Positions 52,641 to 61,599 of a DNA stretch of 64,000 nucleotides are shown here, piece by piece. Within the stretch, counting starts at the first letter, position 1; each line of letters opens with the position of its first letter. The stretch comes from Salinispora fenicalii (GTDB taxonomy: Bacteria; Actinomycetota; Actinomycetes; Mycobacteriales; Micromonosporaceae): positions 134 to 64,133 of the forward strand of contig NZ_AZWQ01000008.1 in assembly GCF_000514815.1 (NCBI RefSeq). The letters run 5' to 3'. The position numbers were made by a program, and so were the translations under genes. The notes beneath the pieces were generated by a model that was not told where the DNA came from, ran no database searches, and was given only the letters and a program-made list of their open reading frames with translations.

Positions 52641-53846
52641 TTACACGTCCGGCCCGGTCTCGACGCCCAGCAACGCGTCCACGAACTGCGCGGGGTCGAA
52701 CGGAGCCAGGTCGTCTTTGCCTTCGCCGAGGCCGACCAGCTTCACCGGGATACCCAGCTTGCGCTGCACGGAGATCACGATGCCACCCTTGGCGGTGCCG
52801 TCGAGCTTGGTGAGCGCGACGCCGGTCACGTCCACCGCCTCGGTGAAGACCCGCGCCTGTTCCAGACCGTTCTGGCCGGTGGTGGCGTCGAGGATCAGCA
52901 GCGTCTCGTCGATCGGACCATGCTTCTCCACCACCCGCTTGACCTTGCCCAGCTCGTCCATCAGGCCGACCTTGTTCTGCAGCCGGCCGGCGGTGTCGAC
53001 CAACACCGTGTCCACCCCGGTCTCGATCCCGCGTTTGACCGCGTCGAAGGCGACGCTGGCCGGGTCAGCCCCCTCCGGGCCCCGGACGGTCTCCGCCCCG
53101 ACCCGGCCGGCCCAGGTCTCCAGCTGGTCCGCGGCGGCGGCGCGGAACGTGTCGGCCGCGCCGAGAATCACACTCCGGCCATCCGCCACCAGCACCCGAG
53201 CAACCTTGCCGCACGTGGTGGTTTTCCCGGCCCCGTTGACCCCCACCACCAACAGCACCGCCGGCACACCGTCCTTCGGCGCGGTGTGCAGGGCGCGGTC
53301 CAGCTCCGGGTCGAGGGCGTTGACCAACTCGGCGGCGAGCAGCGTGCGCAGCTCAGCGACGGTACGGGTGCCGAGCACCCGAGTCCGCTCGCGGAGCCGG
53401 TCAACGATCTCCCGGGTGGAGTCGATGCCGACATCCGCAGTGATCAGGCTGTCCTCGATCTCCTCCCAGGTCTCCTCGTCGAGGCGGTCCCGGCTGAGCA
53501 GGCCCAGCAGCCCCTTGCCGAACACGCTCTGCGAGCGGGACAGTCGGGAGCGGAGCCGGACCAACCGTCCGGCGGTCGGCTCCGGGACCTCGACCGGGAC
53601 CTCAACCGGGACCTCCGGCACCGGCACCGGGGGAGCCGGCGGCGGCTCGACCAGGATCCCGATGGGCGGCTCCGCTTCGGCCGCCTCGACCGGCGGTCCG
53701 GCAAGGTCCTCCTCGGCGCGGGTCTCGACCTCCGTCGTCGGCAACGGGGGCTCCCGACGGCGGCGCAACTTCGGCGCCACCAGCCCGACGGTGCCGAGAA
53801 TCAGCACGCCGAGCAGGGCGAGTGCGATGAGGAGGTAATCCGTCAT
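52641..53846 (-). CDS. ftsY: SRP receptor FtsY
   Basis: 401 residues. An N-terminal membrane helix (LLIALALLGVLILGTVGLV), an acidic/Pro-rich A region with PVEVPVEVPEP repeats, and the NG domain with VVGVNGAGKTTTCGKVARVL, DTVLVDTAGRLQNKVGLMDE and LTKLDGTAKGGIVISV. An N-terminal helix of this type is usual in actinobacteria. The receptor works with Ffh at the membrane. ATG chosen at MTDYLL; the longer frame upstream overlaps the divergent phoD promoter. Confidence 0.95.
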   Translation of the reverse strand: MTDYLLIALALLGVLILGTVGLVAPKLRRRREPPLPTTEVETRAEEDLAGPPVEAAEAEPPIGILVEPPPAPPVPVPEVPVEVPVEVPEPTAGRLVRLRSRLSRSQSVFGKGLLGLLSRDRLDEETWEEIEDSLITADVGIDSTREIVDRLRERTRVLGTRTVAELRTLLAAELVNALDPELDRALHTAPKDGVPAVLLVVGVNGAGKTTTCGKVARVLVADGRSVILGAADTFRAAAADQLETWAGRVGAETVRGPEGADPASVAFDAVKRGIETGVDTVLVDTAGRLQNKVGLMDELGKVKRVVEKHGPIDETLLILDATTGQNGLEQARVFTEAVDVTGVALTKLDGTAKGGIVISVQRKLGIPVKLVGLGEGKDDLAPFDPAQFVDALLGVETGPDV

Positions 53847-53990
53847 GCCCGAAATCCTGTCAGACGCGGGCGACTGCGTCTCCACCACCGCACCCCCGCC
53901 GGAAACCGGCGGGCAATAGGCTCGTCCGCACCGCAGTGCTGCGCCCGCCGGCCGGGGAGGCAGGACGACACGCTCATCGGGAGGCCCACC

Positions 53991-55763
53991 ATGTCCGCCG
54001 CAGACCTGCTCGTCGGCCCACTGCTTCGCCGGGTGGTCGGCACGCAGGCCACCATCTGGGTGGAGACCAGCGCCCCAACGACGGTCACCGTCCGTACCGC
54101 CGACGGCGCCACCGGCACCGCGCCCACCTTCTCCGCCTACCAGCACCACTACGCCCTGGTCGTGGTCTCCGGGCTGACCCCCGACACCGCCAGCAGCTAC
54201 GAGGTGCTGCTCGACGGGGAGCCGGTCTGGCCACTGCCGGGACCGTACCGCCCCAGCGTCATCCGCACCCGGGCCGCCGACGACCGGGACCAGCCGGTAC
54301 GCCTGGTGTTCGGCTCGTGCCGGGAATCCACCCAGCACGCCACCGCCCACCGGCTGCCCCCGGACGCGCTCGACGCGTACGCCCGCGGGCTGGCCGCCAC
54401 CGGCGACCCGGCGGACCTGCCCGACCTGCTGGTGCTCCTCGGCGACCAGGTGTATGCCGACGAGACCTCACCGACCGTACGGCGGCTGCTCCGGCGGCGG
54501 CGCCGGCGGCCGGTGGGCGCGCCGGTCGACCAGGTGGTGAGCTTCGACGAGTACACCAAGCTCTACCTGGAGTCGTGGCGGGCCCCGGAGACCCGCTGGC
54601 TGCTCTCCACCGTGCCGAGCGTCATGATCTTCGACGACCACGAGATCGTGGACGACTGGAACACCTCCGCCGCCTGGCGCGCGGACGCCCGCGCCCAGCC
54701 CTGGTGGAGCGAGCGCATCAGCAGCGGGCTCGCCTCCTACTGGGTCTACCAGCACCTCGGCAACCTCGCCCCGGAGGAGGTTGCGGCCGACCCGCTCTAC
54801 GCGAAGGTGACCGCCGCCGCGGACGCCACCGATACGCTCCGTGAATTCGGTCAGCAGGTCGACCAGGAATCCAACCTCGCGCACGAACCCGCACAGCGAC
54901 GGGCGGTGCGGTACCGGTGGAGCTTCGCGCTCGATGTCGGCCGAACCCGCCTGGTCATGCTCGACAACCGGTGCGGCCGGGTGCTGAAGCCGGGCCGGCG
55001 GGCGATGCTGCCGCCGGGCGAGTGGTCCTGGCTGGTCGACCAAGCCCACGGCAACTACGACCACCTGGTCCTGGGCTCGTCCCTGCCCTGGCTGCTTCCA
55101 CCGGGCGTCCACCATGTGGAGGCGTGGAACGAGGTGCTCGCCGACTCCCACCGGCGCTGGGTGGCCGAGGCGGCGGAGAAGCTGCGCCGCGCTGTTGACC
55201 TCGAGCACTGGGCGGCGTTCCGGCACTCCTTCGACGCGCTCGGTGCCCTCTTCGCCCGGGTCGGTGGCGGCACGCCGGAGCGGGCGATCCGGACTCGTCG
55301 TGAGATCGGGCAGACCGGATGGACCGGGCAACCCGGACAATCGGCGCAGCCCGGGCAACCGGCGGAGCGTGACCCCGGCGCCCCGCGGCCAGCGTCGATC
55401 AGTGTCCTCAGCGGCGACGTGCACCACTCGTACGTGGCCCGGGCCCGGTTCGCCGATCCCGCGGTGGTCACCCCGGTACACCAGCTCACCTGCTCCCCGC
55501 TGCACAACCAGGTGCCGGACGCGATGCGGCTACCGCTGCGGCTGGGCTGGTCACCTGCTCTGGCCCTGGCCGCCCGAGCGCTGTCCCGTACCGCCGGGAT
55601 CCGCCGGCCGGCGCTGCGCTGGACGAAGCTGGCCGGGCCGTACTTCGGCAACGCCATCGGTACCCTGCGACACGACGGGCGGTCGGCCGAGGTGACGATC
55701 GCGGGCACCACCAGCGCGGGTGCGCTGCAGGAGGTGATGCGCCACCAGCTCACCAGCGACTGA
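53991..55763 (+). CDS. phoD: PhoD-like phosphodiesterase/alkaline phosphatase
   Basis: 590 residues. An N-terminal beta-sandwich (to about 95) is followed by the calcineurin-like metal site: LVFGSCRES, LVLLGDQVYADE, VPSVMIFDDHEIVDDWNTS, VLGSSLPWLLPPGVHHVEAW and ISVLSGDVHHSYVARARF. No signal peptide is seen, unlike classical Tat-exported PhoD, so this is a cytoplasmic-looking branch. GGGAGG is well spaced before the ATG. The gene is divergent from ftsY. Confidence 0.85.
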   Translation: MSAADLLVGPLLRRVVGTQATIWVETSAPTTVTVRTADGATGTAPTFSAYQHHYALVVVSGLTPDTASSYEVLLDGEPVWPLPGPYRPSVIRTRAADDRDQPVRLVFGSCRESTQHATAHRLPPDALDAYARGLAATGDPADLPDLLVLLGDQVYADETSPTVRRLLRRRRRRPVGAPVDQVVSFDEYTKLYLESWRAPETRWLLSTVPSVMIFDDHEIVDDWNTSAAWRADARAQPWWSERISSGLASYWVYQHLGNLAPEEVAADPLYAKVTAAADATDTLREFGQQVDQESNLAHEPAQRRAVRYRWSFALDVGRTRLVMLDNRCGRVLKPGRRAMLPPGEWSWLVDQAHGNYDHLVLGSSLPWLLPPGVHHVEAWNEVLADSHRRWVAEAAEKLRRAVDLEHWAAFRHSFDALGALFARVGGGTPERAIRTRREIGQTGWTGQPGQSAQPGQPAERDPGAPRPASISVLSGDVHHSYVARARFADPAVVTPVHQLTCSPLHNQVPDAMRLPLRLGWSPALALAARALSRTAGIRRPALRWTKLAGPYFGNAIGTLRHDGRSAEVTIAGTTSAGALQEVMRHQLTSD

Positions 55764-55890
55764 CGCCCGGCCAACACCGAAGGCGGTCCCGGCTCGCCGG
55801 GACGGCGCCGGGTCCGGTTCACATGGCGCCGGCACGAGCTCCCGCCGGGGTGGTGCGCTCGTCCCGGACCCGCTGCGCGAGGATTCGGGC

Positions 55891-56418
55891 ATGACTTGGA
55901 CAGCACCTAAGATCGACCGCCGAACCGAGCCCGAGCTCGGTGCGGAACGCGCCCTGCTCACCGGCTGGCTCAACTACCACCGGGACACCCTGCTGCACAA
56001 GTGCGTCGACCTGACCGCCGACCAGCTACGCATCGCGAGCGTCGAACCGTCCACGCTCTCCCTCCTCGGCCTGGTTCGGCACATGACCTACGTCGAACGG
56101 GCCTGGTTCCGGCAGCGTTTCGCCGGGCAGGACCTGCCCGACCTGTTCGACTTCACCGCTGATCCGGACGCTGAGTTCCGGGTGGAGACCGCCGACCCGG
56201 AGGCCGATTTCGCCGCGCTCCGGGCCGAGATCGCGGCCGCCGACGACGCCGCCGCCGGGCGCGATCTCGACGAGGAGTTCACGATGCGCCGGCGGGACGG
56301 CAGCAGCTACCAGCTCAGCCTGCGCTGGGTCTACCTCCACATGATCGAGGAGTACGCCCGGCACAACGGCCACGCCGACCTGATCCGGGAACGCCTCGAC
56401 GGCGTCACCGGAGACTGA
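55891..56418 (+). CDS. DinB/DUF664 family protein
   Basis: 175 residues, four-helix bundle: ERALLTGWLNYHRDTLLHKC, LLGLVRHMTYVERAWFRQRF and YLHMIEEYARHNGHADLIRE. The three His (one per helix) form a metal site typical of the DinB-like family, which includes mycothiol-dependent enzymes; the substrate is unknown. It starts 127 bases after phoD. Confidence 0.88.
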   Translation: MTWTAPKIDRRTEPELGAERALLTGWLNYHRDTLLHKCVDLTADQLRIASVEPSTLSLLGLVRHMTYVERAWFRQRFAGQDLPDLFDFTADPDAEFRVETADPEADFAALRAEIAAADDAAAGRDLDEEFTMRRRDGSSYQLSLRWVYLHMIEEYARHNGHADLIRERLDGVTGD

Positions 56419-56421
56419 CCG

Positions 56422-57045
56422 TCAGGCGGCCGGGGTCAGGGCGGCCCGCAGGTAGCGCAGGTCGCCGGGGCCGCTCCAACGGTGCGCCGACAGGCCGGCC
56501 ACCCGGGCCCCCGCGACCACCCGGTCGTTGTCGTCCACGAGCAGCACCCGCGACGGCGAGGTGCGCAGCGCCTCGCAGGCCGCCTGGAAGTACTCCTGCG
56601 CCGGCTTGTGCACACCAACGACCGACGAGTTGACCACGACGTCCAGTTCATCCTCGAGCCCGAGGGCGGCAAGGTCGGCGTCGAGCAGGTCGGTGGCGTT
56701 CGTGGCGAGCCCGACCGGGACCCCGGACGCCCGGACCTCCCGGACGAACGTCAGCACCTGCGGGTCGACCTCGCCCCGGTAGCGCTGCCACTCGTGCACA
56801 GCCGCCTGGGCCTGCTGCTCCCCCACCGACGGGGTCAACGCCGCGGCCACGCTGGCCATCCACTCGGCGTGGCTCACCTGGCCGGTCAGTACCGGCTGGA
56901 GCAGCCCCCAGGACATCGCGATCTCGTCGAGGACACCTTCGGTGAGCCCGTACGACCGCTCGACGCCGGCGGCGACCGCCGGGTCCCAGCGGCGCAGCAC
57001 CCCATCGAAGTCCACCAACAACGCCGTCGCTCGTTCCCGACTCAC
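56422..57045 (-). CDS. HAD-superfamily hydrolase
   Basis: 207 residues. Motif I is LLVDFDGVLRRWDP (nucleophile Asp), motif II VGLATNATDLL, motif IV VLLVDDNDRVVAGARVAG. A small helical cap lies between motifs I and II. Substrate unknown. Its GTG overlaps the smc stop (GTGA), so it is co-translated with smc. Confidence 0.88.
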   Translation of the reverse strand: MSRERATALLVDFDGVLRRWDPAVAAGVERSYGLTEGVLDEIAMSWGLLQPVLTGQVSHAEWMASVAAALTPSVGEQQAQAAVHEWQRYRGEVDPQVLTFVREVRASGVPVGLATNATDLLDADLAALGLEDELDVVVNSSVVGVHKPAQEYFQAACEALRTSPSRVLLVDDNDRVVAGARVAGLSAHRWSGPGDLRYLRAALTPAA

Positions 57046-60000
57046 TCGCTATCCTCCTGCCCGCCCCCGGCTCGGTCGAGCCGCTGGCTGATTACTTGGG
57101 TAACCCCGTTGCGCATGGTCACGCCGTAGAGCGCGTCCGCGACCTCCATCGTCCGCTTCTGGTGCGTGATGACGATCAGCTGGCTCTTCTCCCGCAGCTG
57201 CGCGAGCAGCGTGAGCAGGCGGCCCAGGTTCACGTCATCGAGCGCGGCCTCCACCTCGTCCATGATGTAGAAGGGGCTGGGCCGAGCCCGGAAGATCGCC
57301 ACCAGCATCGCCACCGCGGTCAGCGACCGCTCCCCGCCGGAGAGCAGCGACAACCGTTTGATCTTCTTACTCGGCGGGCGGGCCTCCACCTCGACCCCGG
57401 TCGTGAGCAGGTCGTCGGGTTCGGTGAGGACCAGCCGCCCCGCGCCGCCGGGGAAGAGCACGCTGAAGACCTGTTCAAACTCCCGGGCGGTGTCGGCGAA
57501 CGCACTGGCGAAGACCGCCAGAATCCGGTCGTCCACGTCCTTGACCACGGTCAGCAGATCCCGCCGGGTGGCCTTCAGGTCCTCCAGCTGCTCGGAGAGG
57601 AACTTGTACCGCTCCTCCAGCGCCGCGAACTCCTCCAACGCGAGGGGGTTGACCTTGCCGAGCAGGGTCAGTTCCCGCTCCGCCTTGGCGGCCCGCTTCT
57701 CCTGCACCGCCCGCTCGTACCCGACCGGCTCGGGCACGGGCAGGCCGTCCCGTTGCGCGGCGGCGACCTCGGCGTCGGTCGGCGGAACCGGCTGGTCCGG
57801 ACCGTACTCGGCGATCAGGGTCGCCAGGTCCAGGCCGAAGTCCTCGGCCGCCTTCGCCTCCAGCTGCTCGATCCGCAACCGTTGCTCGGCGCGGGCGACC
57901 TCGTCGCGGTGCACCTGGCCGGTCAGCCGCTCCAGCTCCGCACCGAGGCGCTTCGCGGCGCCGCGTACCTCGGCGAGCTCGGCCTCCCGGGCGGCACGTT
58001 GGTTGGCCACGGCGTCCCGCTGCTGAGCCGCCTGGTCGATGGAGACGTCGAGCCGGGCCAGCGCCGTGTGTGCTCCGGCGGCCACCGCCTCGGCGACCGC
58101 GGCGCCCCGGGTCCGCACCGCCCGCCGCGCCGCCGCCCGCTCCCGGGCGGCCCGCTCGGCCGTGGCCTGCCGGCGTAGTGAGTCGGCCCGGCCGGCGATC
58201 GAGGAGACCCGCTCCTCGGCGGTCCGTACCGCCAGCCGTACCTCCAGCTCGTTCTGCCGGGCTCGGGGGAGGGCCGCGGCGAGCTCGTCGCGCTCCTCGG
58301 TGGAGGGTTCGGCGTCCACCGGCGCCTCCTCGGCCAGCCGCAACCGCTCCGCCAGCTCGGTGAGGGTGGTGAGGTCCCGCTCGCGGGCCTCGACCGCGCG
58401 GGAGCGGGCCGCACCGAGCCGTTCGGTCTCGGCCCGCGCCGACCGCGCCGCGGCCCCCAGTTCGGCGAGACGGCGAGCGGCGGCGTTCCGGTGGCTCTCG
58501 GCCTCCCGCTTCGCGGCGGCGGCCTGCTGCACCGCCTCCTTCGCCACGGCCACCTCGGCCCGCGCCTGCACCAGCTGCTCACGCAGCTGCGCAGCGGTCC
58601 GCTCGGCGGCGGCACGATGGGTCCGTGCCTCCTCCACGGCGGCCTGTACCTCGATGAAGCTCGGTGCCTTGGCCGACCCGCCAGCGGCGGCGTACGCCCC
58701 GAGCACGTCCCCCTCCGGGGTGACCGCCCGCAGCTCGGAATTCTCGCCGATGACCTCGGCGGCGGTGGCGAGGTCGGGGACGAGGACGACATCCCGCAGT
58801 GCCCGGTGTACGGCGGGGCGAATCTGCGGGTCGCACTCCACGAGATCCGGCGCCCACTGGGCCCGGTCCGGCAGCTTGGGGCGCAGCGCGTCGGCCGGGC
58901 CGGCCATGCCCGGGCCAGCCGGGCTGCCGACCAGCAGACCAGCACGACCCGCATCGGCAATCTTGAGTAGGCGAATCGCTTCGGCCGCCTCGTCCACGCC
59001 GTTGACCGCGACCGCGTCGGCGAGCCCATCCAGCGCAGCGGCGAGCGCGGCCTCGTGCCCGGGCGCGACGGTGAGCAGCCCGGAGAGGCCGCCGAGCAGC
59101 CCCGGCACCTCACCCGCCCGAGCCAGCAGGGCGCCCGCGCCATCCTTTCGGCGCAGGCCCAGGGCGAGTGCCTCCTCGCGGGCTTTCCAGGTGGCGGCTT
59201 CCTTCTCCGCGGATCGCTCCACGTCACTGCACGACCGGACCCCCGCCTGCGCCTGCTCCTGGTCAGCGACCGCCTCGGCGTGGCGGGCATCCAGGCCGGC
59301 GTTGTCCCGATCGGCTTCGGTGGACTGCTCCGCCACGGCGTCCAGCTCGGCCTGGGCCCGTTCCGCCCGGGCCAGAGCGTCCGCGTACGCGGCGGTGAGG
59401 CGCTCGATCTCCTCACCGGCGGTGGCGGTGCGGGCACGGGCGGAGTTGACCTGCCCCGCCAGCCGAGCCAGCCCCTCCCGCCGGTCGGCGCTGGCCTTCG
59501 CCGCCACAACCAGCTCCCGCTCGGCGGCGGCGAGCTGCCGCTCCAAGTCCTGGCGATGCTCCACCGCCTCCGCCAGCCGGATCTGGTCGTCGGTGAGCGC
59601 CGCGCGAAGCTCCTCCTCCTGCTCGCGGACGTGCTCCGCCTCCGCCTCCAGCTGGTCCGGGTCCCGACCTGGCCGCTCATCGTCCGGCGTGGCGCTGAGG
59701 TGGCGCCGCCGCTCCCGGGCAAGCTGCTCCATCGACCGGAACCGCTCCTGCAGGGCCGAGAGCCGGTACCAGGTGTCCTGGGCGGCGGCGAGCAGCGGGG
59801 CGTCCTCGGCGAGCGCCGCCTCCAGCTCGCCGAGGCGGGCCTGCACCTCGGCATGCTCGGCCTCGACCCGCTCGCGCCGCTCGCGCAGCACGGTCTCGTC
59901 AGCGATCTCCTTGGCCAGGGTGCCGCGGAGGGTGGCGAGGTCATCGGCGAGCAGTCGGAGCCGGGAGTCCCGCAGGTTCGCCTGGATAACCGCGGCCCGG

Positions 60001-60638
60001 CGGGCCACCTCGGCCTGCCGGCCGAGTGGCTTGAGTTGGCGGCGCAGTTCGGCGGTGAGGTCGGTAAGCCGGTTGAGGTTGGTCTGCATCGCGTTGAGCT
60101 TCCGCAGCGCCTTCTCCTTGCGCTTGCGGTGTTTGAGGACGCCGGCGGCCTCCTCGATGAAGGCCCGCCGGTCCTCCGGCTTGGCGTGCAGCATGCCGTC
60201 GAGCCGACCCTGCCCGACGATGATGTGCATCTCCCGGCCGATGCCGGAATCGCTGAGTAGTTCCTGAATGTCGAGCAACCGGCAGGAGTCGCCGTTGATC
60301 TCGTACTCGCTCTCGCCGGAACGAAACATCCGGCGGGTGATCGAGACCTCGGTGTACTCGATGGGCAACGCGCCGTCGGTGTTGTCGATGGTGAGGGTCA
60401 CCTCGGCCCGGCCCAGTGGTGCCCGCCCGGCGGTGCCGGCGAAGATGACATCTTCCATCTTGCCGCCCCGCAGTGCCTTCGCGCCCTGCTCGCCGAGAAC
60501 CCAGGCGATGGCGTCCACCACGTTCGACTTGCCGGAGCCGTTCGGACCCACCACGCAGGTGATACCGGGTTCCAGCTTCAGCGTCGTCGCTGAGGCGAAG
60601 GACTTGAAGCCCTTGACCGTCAGGCTCTTGAGATACAC
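57042..60638 (-). CDS. smc: Chromosome segregation ATPase SMC
   Basis: About 1198 residues. N-terminal Walker A GPNGSGKSNVVDAIAWVLGE and the C-terminal signature LSLLSGGERSLTAVAMLVAI, Walker B PFYIMDEVEAALDD. Two long coiled-coils (about 170-500 and 680-1010) flank the hinge (LGGLSGLLTVAPGHEAALAA). The GTG (VYLKSLTVKGFKSFA) fits the canonical SMC start. It compacts and aligns chromosomes with ScpAB. Confidence 0.96.
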   Translation of the reverse strand: MYLKSLTVKGFKSFASATTLKLEPGITCVVGPNGSGKSNVVDAIAWVLGEQGAKALRGGKMEDVIFAGTAGRAPLGRAEVTLTIDNTDGALPIEYTEVSITRRMFRSGESEYEINGDSCRLLDIQELLSDSGIGREMHIIVGQGRLDGMLHAKPEDRRAFIEEAAGVLKHRKRKEKALRKLNAMQTNLNRLTDLTAELRRQLKPLGRQAEVARRAAVIQANLRDSRLRLLADDLATLRGTLAKEIADETVLRERRERVEAEHAEVQARLGELEAALAEDAPLLAAAQDTWYRLSALQERFRSMEQLARERRRHLSATPDDERPGRDPDQLEAEAEHVREQEEELRAALTDDQIRLAEAVEHRQDLERQLAAAERELVVAAKASADRREGLARLAGQVNSARARTATAGEEIERLTAAYADALARAERAQAELDAVAEQSTEADRDNAGLDARHAEAVADQEQAQAGVRSCSDVERSAEKEAATWKAREEALALGLRRKDGAGALLARAGEVPGLLGGLSGLLTVAPGHEAALAAALDGLADAVAVNGVDEAAEAIRLLKIADAGRAGLLVGSPAGPGMAGPADALRPKLPDRAQWAPDLVECDPQIRPAVHRALRDVVLVPDLATAAEVIGENSELRAVTPEGDVLGAYAAAGGSAKAPSFIEVQAAVEEARTHRAAAERTAAQLREQLVQARAEVAVAKEAVQQAAAAKREAESHRNAAARRLAELGAAARSARAETERLGAARSRAVEARERDLTTLTELAERLRLAEEAPVDAEPSTEERDELAAALPRARQNELEVRLAVRTAEERVSSIAGRADSLRRQATAERAARERAAARRAVRTRGAAVAEAVAAGAHTALARLDVSIDQAAQQRDAVANQRAAREAELAEVRGAAKRLGAELERLTGQVHRDEVARAEQRLRIEQLEAKAAEDFGLDLATLIAEYGPDQPVPPTDAEVAAAQRDGLPVPEPVGYERAVQEKRAAKAERELTLLGKVNPLALEEFAALEERYKFLSEQLEDLKATRRDLLTVVKDVDDRILAVFASAFADTAREFEQVFSVLFPGGAGRLVLTEPDDLLTTGVEVEARPPSKKIKRLSLLSGGERSLTAVAMLVAIFRARPSPFYIMDEVEAALDDVNLGRLLTLLAQLREKSQLIVITHQKRTMEVADALYGVTMRNGVTQVISQRLDRAGGGQEDSE

Positions 60639-60844
60639 CTTCTCGATCCTCGTCCGGTGGCCGCCGTACCGTCGCCCGGCTGCGCGGACCTGGTGAACCC
60701 GCAGACTAACCCGCAGCCGGCAGCCGCCACGCACGCGACCCGCCTGCGGCGCCGCTGCCGGTCATATCCGATTCAGGTTTCCCGCCCGATCCGATCAAGA
60801 CACGGTGACTCGGGACGTTGTTCCGGAGTTCACTGCACCGATTT

Positions 60845-60939
60845 AGGTGACGGGACGCACAGGTGACCAGACACACAGGCGACGGCCGGCCCCGGTGACA
60901 CGTACTCAGGTAACGATCCACCCAGGTGTTGGCGTACAC
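60845..60939. repeat. Six tandem 16-bp degenerate repeats upstream of smc
   Basis: AGGTGAC-like units begin at 60845, 60861, 60877, 60893, 60908 and 60924 (steps 16, 16, 16, 15, 16); the common pattern is aGGTGACnnnnCnCnC. A possible further copy (CGGTGAC) lies at 60805. The stretch 60639-61031 has no gene. Confidence 0.6.
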
Positions 60940-61031
60940 AGAACCGCGCGCCGGCACAGTCGTGTCGGCGCGCTTCTTGCCTGGTGCGATTCAGTTTTCT
61001 GCGGACTGCGGCTCGGTGCTGACCTGGTGGG

Positions 61032-61226
61032 TCAGGTCAGCGCCGGCTCGGCCAGACGGAGCAGGTCGTCCGCCTCGGCTGCCGCTGCCGCGAGCCGATC
61101 GTTCTCGGCACGCAGCCGCGTGATCTCGAACTCGAGTGCCTGAACCGTGGCACGCAGTCGGGTGACCTCGTCGAGCAGACGCCGATCGGGCGCCGCACCT
61201 ACGTGGCCGTACAGGGCCTTCGCCAT
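61032..61226 (-). CDS. Small coiled-coil protein
   Basis: 64 residues: MAKALYGHVGAAPDRRLLDE, then a heptad-like coiled-coil (VTRLRATVQALEFEITRLRA, ENDRLAAAAAEADDLLRL). AAGGAG lies six bases before the ATG. It is a conserved-looking actinobacterial small protein of unknown function. Confidence 0.75.
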   Translation of the reverse strand: MAKALYGHVGAAPDRRLLDEVTRLRATVQALEFEITRLRAENDRLAAAAAEADDLLRLAEPALT

Positions 61227-61599
61227 GTTGACTCCTTGATATGCGCTGCCGGAAAAGCCGGCCAACGCGCGCCCAGTTAGTACGCGACTGTCAATCCAGC
61301 AAATTCTGGGCATGACCGGGCGCGACTGGCGACACCTACATATTGAGCCGGCACCCCCTCCTTCGTCAAGTTGCTACAGGCCGTGACCCATCTCCACGTC
61401 TACCTGTCCACCTAACGGGGGTTGCCTTTCGGCGCGGACATGCACTGTCCGGACCACCCAACTGTACGCACTACTTCCGCCAACTCCCCACCCCCGGGGT
61501 CCGGGTTCCCCTTAACTCTTTCTTAGCCACGTTGCCGCAGGCAACGGCCGCGACGTAGCGTCGCCCCGGCCCGCATCTCAACCCGTGGAGGCGACCGTC

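Noticed and set aside
53991..55763. 1042-residue version of the PhoD gene starting at 52635
   Set aside because: The upstream half is antisense to ftsY; the ATG at 53991 has a strong binding site and begins the conserved domain.
58039..60267. Long rightward frames opposite smc and ffh
   Set aside because: They are antisense shadows of GC-rich coding DNA (Ser/Ala/Arg-rich, no domains).
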